From assembly GCF_013046825.1 (NCBI RefSeq), contig NZ_CP053187.1, forward strand, positions 1,973,501-2,037,500: a stretch of DNA of 64,000 nt. The letters are read 5' to 3'. Source of the DNA: Turicibacter sanguinis. Its GTDB lineage: Bacteria; Bacillota_I; Bacilli_A; MOL361; Turicibacteraceae. The notes under the pieces were generated by a model. That model saw only the letters and a list, made by a program, of their open reading frames with translations, had not been told where the DNA came from and ran no database searches. Made by a program: the position numbers and the translations under genes. Within the stretch, counting starts at the first letter, position 1. Each line of letters opens with the position of its first letter. Of the stretch, positions 38,536 to 48,285 are shown one piece after another.

Positions 38536-39135
38536 TTAACGGCTGTAGAACTCTACGATTAAGTTTTCGTGGATGTCAGCGAATACTTCTGAACGTTCTG
38601 GTAAACGTACATAAGTTCCTGTCATTGTAGCTTCATCGAAAGTTACGAAGTCTGGACGGTGGATAGTAGCCTCTAAAGACGCTTTAACTACAGCTAAGTT
38701 AGCTGATTTTTCACGTAAAGAGATTGTTTGTCCTGGTTTTACTGAGTAAGAAGGAATATCAACGCGTTTTCCATCTACAGTAATGTGTCCGTGGTTTACT
38801 AATTGACGAGCTTGACGACGAGTCGCAGCTAATCCTAAACGATAAACTAAGTTATCTAAACGAGATTCTAACATGTATAAGAAGTTCTCACCATGTTTAC
38901 CTGCTAATTTACCAGCTTTATCGTATGTACGACGGAATTGACGCTCAGTCATTCCATAAGCATGACGTAATTTTTGTTTCTCTTGTAATTGTAATCCGTA
39001 TTCAGAGATTTTTTTACGAGATTGTCCGTGTTGCCCAGGTGCATAAGGGCGTTTTTGTAATTCTTTTCCGTTTTCTAAGATAGAGTATCCTAAACGACGA
39101 GAAATTTTCCAGCTTGGTCCAGTATAACGAGCCAT
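38536..39135 (-). CDS. rpsD: 30S ribosomal protein S4
   Basis: Primary 16S rRNA-binding protein of the small subunit and, in Bacillus, a translational repressor of its own mRNA. The 199-residue protein has the N-terminal [16 protein letters not shown] and the C-terminal S4 domain with [20 protein letters not shown] near residue 97. It is a single-gene unit far from the main ribosomal operons, as in B. subtilis. AGGAGG precedes the ATG. Confidence 0.97.
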   Translation of the reverse strand: MARYTGPSWKISRRLGYSILENGKELQKRPYAPGQHGQSRKKISEYGLQLQEKQKLRHAYGMTERQFRRTYDKAGKLAGKHGENFLYMLESRLDNLVYRLGLAATRRQARQLVNHGHITVDGKRVDIPSYSVKPGQTISLREKSANLAVVKASLEATIHRPDFVTFDEATMTGTYVRLPERSEVFADIHENLIVEFYSR

Positions 39136-39345
39136 GCTAATACCTCCTTTAATTTGTAAGAAATTTGATTTTGCATATCAAAAAAGGAGAAAATTTATCT
39201 TTACCTATAAGATAGATTAAAATCTCATATCCTCGCCTTTGCAGCCAAAAGGTTATACGATATGCCATCAGCCAAGCCAAGCTTTACTGAGGTTTAATCT
39301 AAACGTTATAGTCTGATAAACAGCTGCCTTTAATATACGCACTCA
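39136..39345 (-). promoter_or_regulatory. Long leader of rpsD, probable S4 autoregulatory element
   Basis: The mRNA leader is about 200 bases long. It contains stem-forming segments around 39225-39300 (for example GGCTTGGCTGATGGC and CTTTTGGCTGCAAAGG read on the minus strand). Bacillus rpsD mRNAs carry an S4-binding leader of this kind; I infer the same here from position and structure, not from a matched consensus. Confidence 0.5.
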
Positions 39346-39348
39346 AGT

Positions 39349-39377
39349 ATAATATCAACTTTCATTTGTATTGTCAA
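39349..39377 (-). promoter_or_regulatory. rpsD promoter
   Basis: On the minus strand a perfect TTGACA (39377-39372), 17 bases and TATTAT (39354-39349). Confidence 0.75.
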
Positions 39378-39428
39378 CAAAAAATCCCTATCTCATACAT
39401 TTACCATTTAATCTCTACAAAAAAAGGT

Positions 39429-39911
39429 TTAAATAAGTGATTCAACCAAAATTTGAACGAATTTTTCTAAGTAATGTTGATCGGTTTTTGAAAATCGATT
39501 CAAAAGCGGACTATCAATATCAAGGACCCCCATTAATTCGTTATCTTTAATAATCGGAACGACAATTTCAGAGTTGGTTGCACTATCACAAGCAATATGG
39601 CCAACAAATTCATGAACATTTTGAACTAATGCAGTTTGCTTTGTTGTTGCAACATAACCACAAACTCCCTTATCAAATGGAATACGAATGCAGGCTGGTA
39701 GTCCTTGAAAGGGTCCTAGTACGAGTTGGTTGTTTTTTACGAGATAGAATCCGACCCAGTTAATTTCCTCTAAAAATACATTTAGTAAGGCAGATGCATT
39801 AGAGAGGTTTGCAATTAAATCCGATTCTCCTGCAATTAAAGCTTTTAATTGTGCTAAAACGAGTTCGTAATTTTCTTCTAAAGTTCCAGTGTAAGCTTCT
39901 TTTTGAAACAT
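39429..39911 (-). CDS. msrC: Free methionine-(R)-sulfoxide reductase (GAF type)
   Basis: Reduces free methionine-(R)-sulfoxide with thioredoxin. A 160-residue single GAF-domain protein. The three redox cysteines Cys74, Cys84 and Cys108 are spaced 10 and 24 residues apart, exactly as in the E. coli enzyme (84, 94, 118), within GPFQGLPACIRIPFDKGVCG and HIACDSATNSEIVVPI. The B. subtilis homologue is ytsP, also near rpsD and ezrA. Start ATG at 39911 has GGGG upstream. Confidence 0.92.
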   Translation of the reverse strand: MFQKEAYTGTLEENYELVLAQLKALIAGESDLIANLSNASALLNVFLEEINWVGFYLVKNNQLVLGPFQGLPACIRIPFDKGVCGYVATTKQTALVQNVHEFVGHIACDSATNSEIVVPIIKDNELMGVLDIDSPLLNRFSKTDQHYLEKFVQILVESLI

Positions 39912-40061
39912 CTTAAATTCCCCCTGAGATTTAATCTATAAGTTGGAGAAAATTATAACAAAAAATATAAGAAAAACATAGAAAGAATAGGATTTTTTGA
40001 TTAAATTATGATATTATTGTAAGATAAAAAATAATTATTAATAATCGTGATGGAGGATACT

Positions 40062-41789
40062 ATGGGAGATTTTAAGTTAATACTCTTGATTGTAATGGTC
40101 ATTGTTCTCGTGACTGTATTATTATATTCAATCATTATTGTCTCAAAGAAGAAACAGTATTATACGAAAATCGATGAGCTTGATTATTTCAAACATGAGA
40201 TATCTAATAAGACGGTACCGTTTGAGTTAGCAAAGTTACGCAGTACAAAAAAGAGTGAACGCATTGTAAAAATGGTGCAACAATGGGAACAACGTTGGGG
40301 GAAATTAGAAGCACAATTTATTACTGTCACGGAACAAATTATTTATGCGGAAGAGTTGGTGTCACAACGTAGCTTTTCCGAGGTTGATGAATTATTAGAG
40401 GAGACGCATCAACAATTAGAGGGGCTCAATCAAGAGGTTGAGGGTTTATTAAATGAAATTAAAGAGTTAAAAAAATCAGAAGAACGTAGTCGTTCAAACG
40501 TCTTAGGGTTAAAAGAACACTTTGAACAGTTAAAGATTCAATATGAGGGGGAAATTGATCAATTTACTGAATTTAAAGAAGAAATTAAACAGTTATTTAA
40601 AGACATTGAAAGTTTATTTTTTAAATTTAATGAATGTATGGAAGATTGTAATTATGATGTAGCAGATGAAACCATTGCGACGATTAAAATAGAGATGGAA
40701 AAAGTAACGATTATTTTTGATCGTGTACCGATTTATTTAACGAGTATTAAAACTGAGATTCGACCTTTATTAAAAGATGTTTTAAAAAGCTATGAAAACT
40801 TAACACAGTCAGGTGTCTATTTAAAACATTTAGAAATTGAAGAAACAATATCGATTTATAAAGAACAGTTATCACAAATGACGGATTTAATTAAACAGTT
40901 TGAATTTGAGCAAATCGAAACACGCTTGATGGAAATGAGTCAAGATGCGAAACAAATGATTACATTCATGAAAAAGGAATTAGAGATTCAAGATTCTTTA
41001 ACGGCTGGATTAAAAGAAGTTAAAGAGTCCATTTCAAAAATGAATAAACAGGCCGATCATTTAAGTCAACGTTATGATAATATCAAATCAAATTATACAT
41101 TACCTGAAGAAGATGAAGATAACTTTAATTTCATTTTAAATGAGGTTAAAATTATCACGAATAAATATGAATTTTTAGAAAAAAATGCGCAACAAAAACA
41201 AACGGCCAATTCAATTCTTTGTCGTGAGTTAGATGAGATTTTAAATCAAATGGATGAGATTGAACAACAGTTAAACATATTTGAACATGAAATTGAAAAC
41301 TTATATGCGGGGGAAAAAGAGGCTCGTCAACGTGCGCTTAAGTTATTAAAAGCCTTTAATGATTTAAAAGGATACTATCAACAAGTGAAGTTACCAGTTA
41401 AGAATGACGAGATAAAACAAATGATGGGCTCAGCGAATCAAATGATGATGTCATTATTTGAGACGATTGGGCAAATGCCAATTAATATTACGGCGATTGA
41501 GGAGCAATTAAAAACCGCTGAGGATATGATTCAAATGCTCAGTTTTAAAGTTGAAAAAGAGGTTCAGCAATTAAAATTAGCAGAGCGTTTAATGGTTTAT
41601 GGACATCGTTATATTGGCCGTGAAGGCATGTACGTGGTCGATTTAACGATTGCAGAAGATCAATTCAGACAAGGAAATTATGAAACAGTGATTCATAACA
41701 TGAAAGATTTAATTAAAACATTAGAAGGTTCAGCGTTTGATTTTACATTTGATCAGTTTAAACAAGAATTAGATTGTTATTTATTATAG
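40062..41789 (+). CDS. ezrA: Septation ring formation regulator EzrA
   Basis: Membrane-anchored cell division protein that restrains FtsZ ring assembly and links it to the wall machinery. The 575-residue protein has a short outside N-terminus, one membrane helix (about residues 5-26) and a long cytoplasmic coiled-coil rod of spectrin-like repeats. The start at 40062 follows GGAGG by 7 bases. Neighbours iscS-thiI follow as in B. subtilis (ezrA-nifZ-thiI). Confidence 0.93.
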   Translation: MGDFKLILLIVMVIVLVTVLLYSIIIVSKKKQYYTKIDELDYFKHEISNKTVPFELAKLRSTKKSERIVKMVQQWEQRWGKLEAQFITVTEQIIYAEELVSQRSFSEVDELLEETHQQLEGLNQEVEGLLNEIKELKKSEERSRSNVLGLKEHFEQLKIQYEGEIDQFTEFKEEIKQLFKDIESLFFKFNECMEDCNYDVADETIATIKIEMEKVTIIFDRVPIYLTSIKTEIRPLLKDVLKSYENLTQSGVYLKHLEIEETISIYKEQLSQMTDLIKQFEFEQIETRLMEMSQDAKQMITFMKKELEIQDSLTAGLKEVKESISKMNKQADHLSQRYDNIKSNYTLPEEDEDNFNFILNEVKIITNKYEFLEKNAQQKQTANSILCRELDEILNQMDEIEQQLNIFEHEIENLYAGEKEARQRALKLLKAFNDLKGYYQQVKLPVKNDEIKQMMGSANQMMMSLFETIGQMPINITAIEEQLKTAEDMIQMLSFKVEKEVQQLKLAERLMVYGHRYIGREGMYVVDLTIAEDQFRQGNYETVIHNMKDLIKTLEGSAFDFTFDQFKQELDCYLL

Positions 41790-41802
41790 AAAGTAAATGG
41801 GG

Positions 41803-41847
41803 AGACTATCTATACAAGGAGGATAACTTTGATAGATAGTCTTTTTT
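41803..41847 (+). terminator. Terminator of ezrA
   Basis: GACTATCTA and TAGATAGTC close a 22-base loop that contains an AGGAGG sequence; a T run follows. Confidence 0.7.
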
Positions 41848-42061
41848 ATTTGAAACGATTGAAGTAGTGAAATGGAAATAATTCAGTTTAAGTGGGAGAT
41901 AATAACGATAAAGAGAGATTTTTTCCGTAAGACAACATATGTTAGTAGTGGAGGAAATTAATTTTTTTCTCGCAAAGCTCCTTATTTCCTCATATTTTAT
42001 AATGTAAACAAATCATAGAATGACCATTTTATTTATCATAGACGTTTACGAAAATCGTCAT

Positions 42062-42090
42062 TTGTGATTCTATCATAAATGTGGTATAAT
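42062..42090 (+). promoter_or_regulatory. Promoter of iscS-thiI
   Basis: TTGTGA (42062-42067), 17 bases, TATAAT (42085-42090). Confidence 0.65.
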
Positions 42091-42186
42091 GTCGAAACGT
42101 GAAATACACTAATTTATAGTGAGATTAGTAGTAAGAATGGACGTTTAAAATGGGCGTGAGATGTTTATGTCGGAAGGAGAATGACC

Positions 42187-43332
42187 ATGATTTATTTAGA
42201 TAATAGCGCGACCACTTCAGTTGATCCAGAAGTGTTGACAGCTTTTACAAAAGTTAATCAGAACTTCTGGGGAAACCCAAGCTCACTTCATGCCTTTGGA
42301 GCTCGTGCTGAACAACTATTAATTCAAGCAGAAAAACAAACCTTATCTTTATTGAATGCTAAGCAACATAAAGTGATTTTTACATCTGGTGCAACAGAAA
42401 GTAATAATTTAGCCATTCGTGGTGTCTGTCATGCCTATAAAAATCGTGGTTGTCATATCATTACAACCCCAGTGGAGCATGCCTCAGTTTATGAAACAGC
42501 CGAAGACCTGGAACAAGAAGGTTTTCGCGTAACTTTCATTGATGTAAAAAAATCTAAAACAGAAATTTTAAAACAAATTGAAGAAGCAATTTGTGAAGAT
42601 ACGATTTTAATTTCTTGTATGCATGTTAACAATGAAATGGGAATGATTTTCCCAATTTATGAAATTGGACAATTAATTAAAAAATATCCAAAAATAAAAT
42701 TTCATGTTGATGCTGTTCAAAGTGTAGGGAAAATTCCTGTTGATATGGATAAAATGAATATTGATTTATTATCATTCTCTGCTCATAAGTTTCATGGCTT
42801 AAAAGGGTGTGGAGCTCTCGTAATGAATCAATATTTAAAACTTGTTCCTGAAATTACAGGTGGTCATCAAATGTATGGCCTTCGTTCAGGAACGATTAAT
42901 GTAGCAGGGGCAGTAGCTTTAGCCAAAGCTTTGCGATTAGCGATTGAACCTTTAAATGCAAATTATAATCATGTTAAATCATTATATGACTATACAGTAA
43001 AAGAATTAAAAGCGATGGACGGAGTAACGGTAAATGACTGCTATCCTGAATTAACACCATACATTATTAATTTTGCTGTTGAGAATATTAAAGGGGAAAC
43101 ATTAGTTCATGCTTTAGAGGAACATGATGTTTATATCTCTGCTAAATCAGCTTGTTCGTCAAAGTCTGCTCAAGCATCAAGAATTTTACTAGCACTTGGA
43201 GTTAGTGAAGAGGTGGCTTTAGATAGCGTACGATTAAGCTTTGCTAATACGTCAACACTTGAAGAAGCGACACAATTCATAAATGCACTAAAACTTGTCG
43301 TTGTACAAATGAGGAAGGAAATGATGAAATGA
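42187..43332 (+). CDS. Cysteine desulfurase (IscS/NifS family, NifZ-like)
   Basis: PLP enzyme that takes sulfur from cysteine and forms a persulfide. The 381-residue protein has the PLP lysine in SFSAHKFHG near residue 200 and the active cysteine in SAKSACSSKSAQ near residue 324. The start at 42187 has AAGGAG 7 bases upstream; the ATG at 42181 is too close. Because thiI overlaps its end by 4 bases, it most likely supplies sulfur for tRNA 4-thiouridine, as NifZ does in B. subtilis. Confidence 0.94.
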   Translation: MIYLDNSATTSVDPEVLTAFTKVNQNFWGNPSSLHAFGARAEQLLIQAEKQTLSLLNAKQHKVIFTSGATESNNLAIRGVCHAYKNRGCHIITTPVEHASVYETAEDLEQEGFRVTFIDVKKSKTEILKQIEEAICEDTILISCMHVNNEMGMIFPIYEIGQLIKKYPKIKFHVDAVQSVGKIPVDMDKMNIDLLSFSAHKFHGLKGCGALVMNQYLKLVPEITGGHQMYGLRSGTINVAGAVALAKALRLAIEPLNANYNHVKSLYDYTVKELKAMDGVTVNDCYPELTPYIINFAVENIKGETLVHALEEHDVYISAKSACSSKSAQASRILLALGVSEEVALDSVRLSFANTSTLEEATQFINALKLVVVQMRKEMMK

Positions 43333-44558
43333 TTTATGACCGTATATTAGTTCGCTATGGTGAATTATCAATTAAAGGAAAGAATCGTAAGTATTTTAAA
43401 AATGCCTTACACCGTATTATCCGTCGTAAATGTCGTTCGTTAGAAAACATTACGTATGAAATCACACGTGATCGTTTCTATATTATTTTAAATGGAACGG
43501 CGCCAGAATTAGTGACAGAGCAATTAGATAAAGTATTTGGATTACAGTCATATAGCTTATGTGCTCGTTGTGAAAATGATATTGATGCTATGAAAGCATT
43601 AGCTTTAGAGATTATTAAAGAAATGCCACAAGTTCCTACAACATTTAAAGTCGAAACAAAGCGCGCTCAAAAACAATTTCCAATGACTTCAGGTGAAATT
43701 TCACGTGGAGTGGGAGCTCACTTATTAATTAATACTGAACATTTATCGGTAGATGTTCATCATCCAGATGTGACAGTATTTGTTGAGGTTCGTCGTGAAG
43801 GAACATTCATCATGGCAGAACATATTAAAGGATTAGGTGGATTCCCTGTTGGAATTAGTGGGAAAGGTCTTTTAATGATTTCTGGTGGAATTGATAGCCC
43901 AGTAGCGGGATATTTAATGCAAAAACGTGGAGTTGAAATTGAAGCGATTCACTTTGCATCACCACCGTATACATCAGTTCGATCAAAACAAAAAGTATTA
44001 GACTTAATGGAGAAAAATGCACATTATGCGCCAGTAGATGAAATTAACGTACACGTTGTTCCGTTTACTGAATTACAAACAGCTATTTATGAAAACATTC
44101 CAAATAGCTATACCATGACAGTTATGCGTCGTATGATGTATCGTATTGCTGAAGGAATCGCTAAAAAACGTGAAATTTTAGTTTTAGCAAATGGAGAAAG
44201 CTTAGGACAAGTTGCTTCACAAACTTTAGCAAGTATGTATGCCATCAATGCGGTTACGAATATGCCAATTATTCGTCCAGTTGCGACACTTGATAAAAAT
44301 GAAATTATTGAGATTGCGAAACACATCGATACTTATGATATTTCAATTCGTCCATATGAGGACTGCTGTACGGTCTTTGTTCCGGAACATCCTGCAACAA
44401 ACCCTTCATTAGAAAAATGTATTGAGTTTGAACAAAACTTTGATTTCGAATCATTAGTGCAAAAATGTATTGATGAAACAGAAATTATCACAGTACGTGC
44501 CGGAGAAATGATTGAGTTAGAAGATAATGCCGTTTGTGCATTAAATGATTTATTCTAA
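43329..44558 (+). CDS. thiI: tRNA 4-thiouridine synthase ThiI
   Basis: Adenylates and thiolates uridine 8 of tRNA. Domains in order in the 409-residue protein: N-terminal ferredoxin-like region, THUMP domain (about 60-165), PP-loop ATPase with SGGIDSPVAGY near residue 184, and a short C-terminus. There is no rhodanese domain, as in B. subtilis ThiI, which fits direct sulfur transfer from the co-translated desulfurase. The ATGA overlap indicates coupling. Confidence 0.96.
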   Translation: MIYDRILVRYGELSIKGKNRKYFKNALHRIIRRKCRSLENITYEITRDRFYIILNGTAPELVTEQLDKVFGLQSYSLCARCENDIDAMKALALEIIKEMPQVPTTFKVETKRAQKQFPMTSGEISRGVGAHLLINTEHLSVDVHHPDVTVFVEVRREGTFIMAEHIKGLGGFPVGISGKGLLMISGGIDSPVAGYLMQKRGVEIEAIHFASPPYTSVRSKQKVLDLMEKNAHYAPVDEINVHVVPFTELQTAIYENIPNSYTMTVMRRMMYRIAEGIAKKREILVLANGESLGQVASQTLASMYAINAVTNMPIIRPVATLDKNEIIEIAKHIDTYDISIRPYEDCCTVFVPEHPATNPSLEKCIEFEQNFDFESLVQKCIDETEIITVRAGEMIELEDNAVCALNDLF

Positions 44559-44560
44559 AA

Positions 44561-44597
44561 AAAAAGCTAAAAGAAGAAATTCTTTTAGCTTTTTTTA
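44561..44597 (+). terminator. Terminator of iscS-thiI
   Basis: AAAAAGCTAAAAGAA, short loop, TTCTTTTAGCTTTTTTT. Confidence 0.88.
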
Positions 44598-44715
44598 TTT
44601 TCAGTTAATAAAGATCAGACTTTAAATGGTTTTTTTAGACTAATTTTTCAATAATATTCCATAAAAACAGTTACAAAAAGCGTTTTTTGAACTAAAAATT
44701 ACTATTTTGTGAAAT

Positions 44716-44729
44716 AATAAACGCTTTCA
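44716..44729. promoter_or_regulatory. cre-like site upstream of adhE
   Basis: AATAAACGCTTTCA agrees with the cre consensus at 12 of 14 positions and lies 13 bases upstream of the -35 element. Confidence 0.4.
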
Positions 44730-44741
44730 CTACGTTTTCAT

Positions 44742-44770
44742 TAGACAAATAATTCACAATGTAATATAAT
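44742..44770 (+). promoter_or_regulatory. adhE promoter
   Basis: TAGACA (44742-44747), 17 bases that include TTCACAA, TATAAT (44765-44770). Confidence 0.7.
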
Positions 44771-44783
44771 TACAACTGTAAGT

Positions 44784-44801
44784 AAGTGAATGTATTCACA
44801 A
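44784..44801. promoter_or_regulatory. Rex-like operator at adhE
   Basis: AAGTGAATGTATTCACAA fits the Rex consensus TTGTGAANNNNTTCACAA except for the first two bases. It lies just after the predicted transcription start, so bound Rex would block adhE until NADH rises. Confidence 0.65.
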
Positions 44802-44819
44802 TCTTGAGGAGGAGTCGGA

Positions 44820-47417
44820 ATGACTAATAAAATTACAAATGTAGATGAATTAATGTCAACTCTTGAAACAGTACGCGCAGCACAAAGAGAATTTGCTAAA
44901 TTTACGCAAGAGCAAGTAGATGAATTATTCTATAAAGCAGCAATGGCAATCAATAATTTACGTATTCCGTTAGCTCAAATGGCAGTTGAAGAAACTGGAA
45001 TGGGATTAGTTGAAGATAAAGTGATTAAAAACCACTATGCTTCTGAATATATTTACAATAAATATCGTGATGAAAAAACTTGTGGAGTTTTATCTGAAGA
45101 TTTATCATTCGGTATCCAAAAAGTTGCAGAACCTGTAGGAGTAATTGGGGCGGTTATTCCAACAACAAACCCAACATCAACTGCATGTTTCAAATGTTTA
45201 ATGGCTATTAAAACTCGTAATGCAATCGTTATCTCTGCGCATCCACGTGCTAAAAACTGTACAAACTATACAGCAAAAGTAATTCGTGAAACAATCGAAG
45301 CAGCTGGAGCACCAAAAGGATTAATTGCATGGATTGACGAACCAAGTATCGAGTTAACAAATACAGTTATGAAAGAAGTAGATTTAATTTTAGCAACAGG
45401 TGGGCCAGGAATGGTTAAATCAGCTTATTCTTCAGGAACACCAGCAATCGGGGTAGGGGCAGGAAATACACCAGTTATTTTCCACAAAACATGTAATGTT
45501 CCAATGGCAGTTAACTCATTATTATTATCAAAAACATTTGATTATGGAGTAATCTGTGCGTCAGAACAATCAATCATCGTTGATGAATCAATTTATGAAA
45601 ATGTTAAAGCTGAACTTAAAAAACGTGGAGCTTTATTATTAAATAAAAAACAATTAGATGCTGTTCGTGAAACAATCATTGTTAACGGAGCATTAAATGC
45701 TAAAATTGTAGGACAACCTGCATGGAAAATCGCTGAATTAGCAGGATTTGAAGTCCCTAAAGATACTAAAGTATTAGTAGGTGAAGTAACGGATACTTCA
45801 TTAGAAGAGCCATTCGCTCATGAAAAATTATCAGTTGTATTAGCAATGTACAAATCAACTAACCATGAACAGGCAGTTGAAATGGCCTATACATTAGTAG
45901 AACACAGTGGATTAGGACATACATCAGCCATTTATGCAGATGAGTTACGTGCAGAAGCTGACATTCAAGCAATGGCATCTCGTATGCGTACAACAACATT
46001 CTTAATCAACCAACCAACTGCACACGGAGGAATTGGAGATTTATTCAACTTCGCTTTAGCACCATCATTAACATTAGGTTGCGGGTCTTGGGGAAATAAC
46101 TCAGTATCAGAAAACGTTGGACCTAAACACTTAATTAATATTAAAACAATTGCTAAAAGGAGAGAGAATATGCTTTGGTTCAAAGTGCCTGCAAAAGTTT
46201 ACTATAAATTTGGATGCTTACCAATCGCATTAGAAGATTTAAAATTTGATGGTAAAAAACGTGCATTCATCGTAACAGATAAAGTATTATTCGATTTAGG
46301 ATATACAAAACATGTAACAGATGAATTAGATAAATACGGAATTCAATATACAATTTGTACAGATGTACATCCAGATCCATTATTATCAGATGCTAAAAAA
46401 GGTGCTCAAGCCATGGCTGAATTCAAACCTGATACAATCATTGCATTAGGTGGAGGATCTGCAATGGATGCAGCTAAAATCATGTGGGTATTATATGAAC
46501 ACCCAGAAACAAACTTCCAAGACTTAGCAATGCGTTTCATGGACGTTCGTAAACGTATCTTCCGCTTCCCCCAAATGGGTAAAAAAGCTAGCTTAGTATG
46601 TATCGCAACTTCAGCTGGTACAGGTTCTGAGGTAACGCCATTCGCTGTTATCACTGATGATGAAACAGGAGTAAAATACCCATTAGCTGACTACGAATTA
46701 ACACCAACAATGGCGATTGTTGACCCAGTGTTAATGTTATCAATGCCAAAAGGATTATGTGCTGCTTCAGGTATCGACGTTTTAACTCATGCCTTAGAAT
46801 CATTAGTAGCAACAGTAGCAACTGAATACACAATTCCATTATCATTAGAATCAGCTAAATTAGTATTCGATTACTTACCAGAATCTTACCATGGTGGGGC
46901 AGAAGCTAAAGTAGCGAAAGAGAAAATGGCTAATGCATCATGTATGGCAGGTATGGCATTCTCTAATGCAATGTTAGGATTATGTCACTCAATGGCTCAT
47001 AAATTAGGATCAGCATTCCATATTCCTCATGGTATTGCAAATGCTTTATTAATCAACGAAGTTATTAAATACAATGCAACAGATGCACCATTCAAACAAG
47101 GAACATTCCCTCAATACGAAACTCCTCAAGCCATCGAACGTTATGCAAAAGCTGCTGAGTACTGTGGATTAACAGGACGTACAAATGAAGAGAAAATTCA
47201 AGCATTATTAAATAAAATCAATGAATTAAAAGCTGAAATCAATATTCCAATGAGTATCTCTGAATGTGGCGTATCAGAAGCTGATTTCTTAGCAGCAGTA
47301 GATAAATTAGCAGTAGATGCATTTGATGATCAATGTACAGGGGCTAACCCACGCTACCCATTAATCGAAGATATCAAACAATTATATTTAAATGCTTTCT
47401 ACGGTGAAGCAAAATAA
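44820..47417 (+). CDS. adhE: Bifunctional acetaldehyde-CoA / alcohol dehydrogenase AdhE
   Basis: Reduces acetyl-CoA to ethanol in two NADH-dependent steps during fermentation; AdhE enzymes form filaments (spirosomes). In the 865-residue protein residues 1-440 form the aldehyde dehydrogenase with the thiol in DYGVICASEQS (about residue 246). Residues from about 450 form the iron-dependent alcohol dehydrogenase with GGGSAMDAAK near 544, iron-binding DVLTHALES near 655, and HSMAHKLGSAFHIPHG near 723. The promoter region carries Rex-like and cre-like sites. Confidence 0.97.
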   Translation: MTNKITNVDELMSTLETVRAAQREFAKFTQEQVDELFYKAAMAINNLRIPLAQMAVEETGMGLVEDKVIKNHYASEYIYNKYRDEKTCGVLSEDLSFGIQKVAEPVGVIGAVIPTTNPTSTACFKCLMAIKTRNAIVISAHPRAKNCTNYTAKVIRETIEAAGAPKGLIAWIDEPSIELTNTVMKEVDLILATGGPGMVKSAYSSGTPAIGVGAGNTPVIFHKTCNVPMAVNSLLLSKTFDYGVICASEQSIIVDESIYENVKAELKKRGALLLNKKQLDAVRETIIVNGALNAKIVGQPAWKIAELAGFEVPKDTKVLVGEVTDTSLEEPFAHEKLSVVLAMYKSTNHEQAVEMAYTLVEHSGLGHTSAIYADELRAEADIQAMASRMRTTTFLINQPTAHGGIGDLFNFALAPSLTLGCGSWGNNSVSENVGPKHLINIKTIAKRRENMLWFKVPAKVYYKFGCLPIALEDLKFDGKKRAFIVTDKVLFDLGYTKHVTDELDKYGIQYTICTDVHPDPLLSDAKKGAQAMAEFKPDTIIALGGGSAMDAAKIMWVLYEHPETNFQDLAMRFMDVRKRIFRFPQMGKKASLVCIATSAGTGSEVTPFAVITDDETGVKYPLADYELTPTMAIVDPVLMLSMPKGLCAASGIDVLTHALESLVATVATEYTIPLSLESAKLVFDYLPESYHGGAEAKVAKEKMANASCMAGMAFSNAMLGLCHSMAHKLGSAFHIPHGIANALLINEVIKYNATDAPFKQGTFPQYETPQAIERYAKAAEYCGLTGRTNEEKIQALLNKINELKAEINIPMSISECGVSEADFLAAVDKLAVDAFDDQCTGANPRYPLIEDIKQLYLNAFYGEAK

Positions 47418-47428
47418 TTAAAGTATTA

Positions 47429-47467
47429 ATAAAAAAACTCCCTCACGCACACGAGGGAGTTTTTTAT
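47429..47467 (+). terminator. Terminator of adhE
   Basis: AAAAAACTCCCTC, loop, GAGGGAGTTTTTT. Confidence 0.88.
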
Positions 47468-47548
47468 GATCTTAAAAATAGTCCTTTACTAAAACAGAAA
47501 TAAGGACTAAATTAAAATTTTAGAATAGAAAAAGTTTTCTTCGCATAA

Positions 47549-47584
47549 AAAAATCCCTTAAAAGATAAATCAAGGGATTTTTTA
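47549..47584 (-). terminator. Terminator of the ABC transporter genes
   Basis: On the minus strand AAATCCCTTGA, loop, TTAAGGGATTT followed by T run. Confidence 0.8.
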
Positions 47585-47591
47585 AATTTTA

Positions 47592-48269
47592 TTATTGATT
47601 CGCAACGACAACTTTACCGTCTTCAATACGATAAATAACATCACTATGCTGCGCGACACGGTCAGAGTGAGTGACAACAATGATACATTTATTAAATTGA
47701 TGAGCTAAAACACGGAATAAGTCACAGATTTCTGCTTCTGTTTGAGAATCTAAGTTTCCAGTCGGTTCATCGGCAAAAATCAGATCAGCTCCGGTAACAA
47801 GCGCACGAGCAATTGCGACACGTTGTTGTTCTCCCCCAGAAAGTTGTTTAATAAATTTATGAGCTTTGATTTTTGAAATACCAAGTTTCTCTAAAAATCC
47901 TAAGGCTATTTCACGTTTATTTTTAGGCATTTCATTATCTGTAATTTTCATCGCCATTTCAACATTTTCAACAGCTGTTAAATAAGGAATCAAGTTGAAA
48001 GACTGGAATACGATTGCCATATGATTACGACGATATTTCACAAAACCAATTTCTTGAATCGGTTTTCCGTCTACAATCACTTGGCCTTGTTGGATATCGT
48101 CAAGTCCCGCTGCAATTGAGAGTAACGTTGATTTTCCAGATCCAGATGGACCTAAAATAGAATAAAACTGTCCACGTTCAAACGTACAATTGACATCTTC
48201 AAGGACAATACGGCGAATATCACCGTCAACATAAGCATGAGAAAGATTTCTTAACTCTAAGATAGACAT
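47592..48269 (-). CDS. ABC transporter ATP-binding protein (MacB/LolD type)
   Basis: A 225-residue ATPase with Walker [12 protein letters not shown] (about residues 40-50), Q-loop [15 protein letters not shown] near 88, signature [15 protein letters not shown] (about 144-158), and Walker [10 protein letters not shown] near 162. The sequence belongs to the group that pairs with FtsX-like permeases for export of peptides, lipids or drugs. It follows the permease gene by 16 bases on the same strand. The substrate cannot be told from the sequence. Confidence 0.93.
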   Translation of the reverse strand: MSILELRNLSHAYVDGDIRRIVLEDVNCTFERGQFYSILGPSGSGKSTLLSIAAGLDDIQQGQVIVDGKPIQEIGFVKYRRNHMAIVFQSFNLIPYLTAVENVEMAMKITDNEMPKNKREIALGFLEKLGISKIKAHKFIKQLSGGEQQRVAIARALVTGADLIFADEPTGNLDSQTEAEICDLFRVLAHQFNKCIIVVTHSDRVAQHSDVIYRIEDGKVVVANQ

Positions 48270-48285
48270 TATAAGGCACCTCGCT

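Larger units (their letters stand above)
41790..42186. other. Intergenic region between ezrA and the cysteine desulfurase gene
   Basis: About 400 bases with a terminator for ezrA (41803-41847) and a promoter at 42062-42090. I see no ORF with an RBS between 41850 and 42060. Confidence 0.6.
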
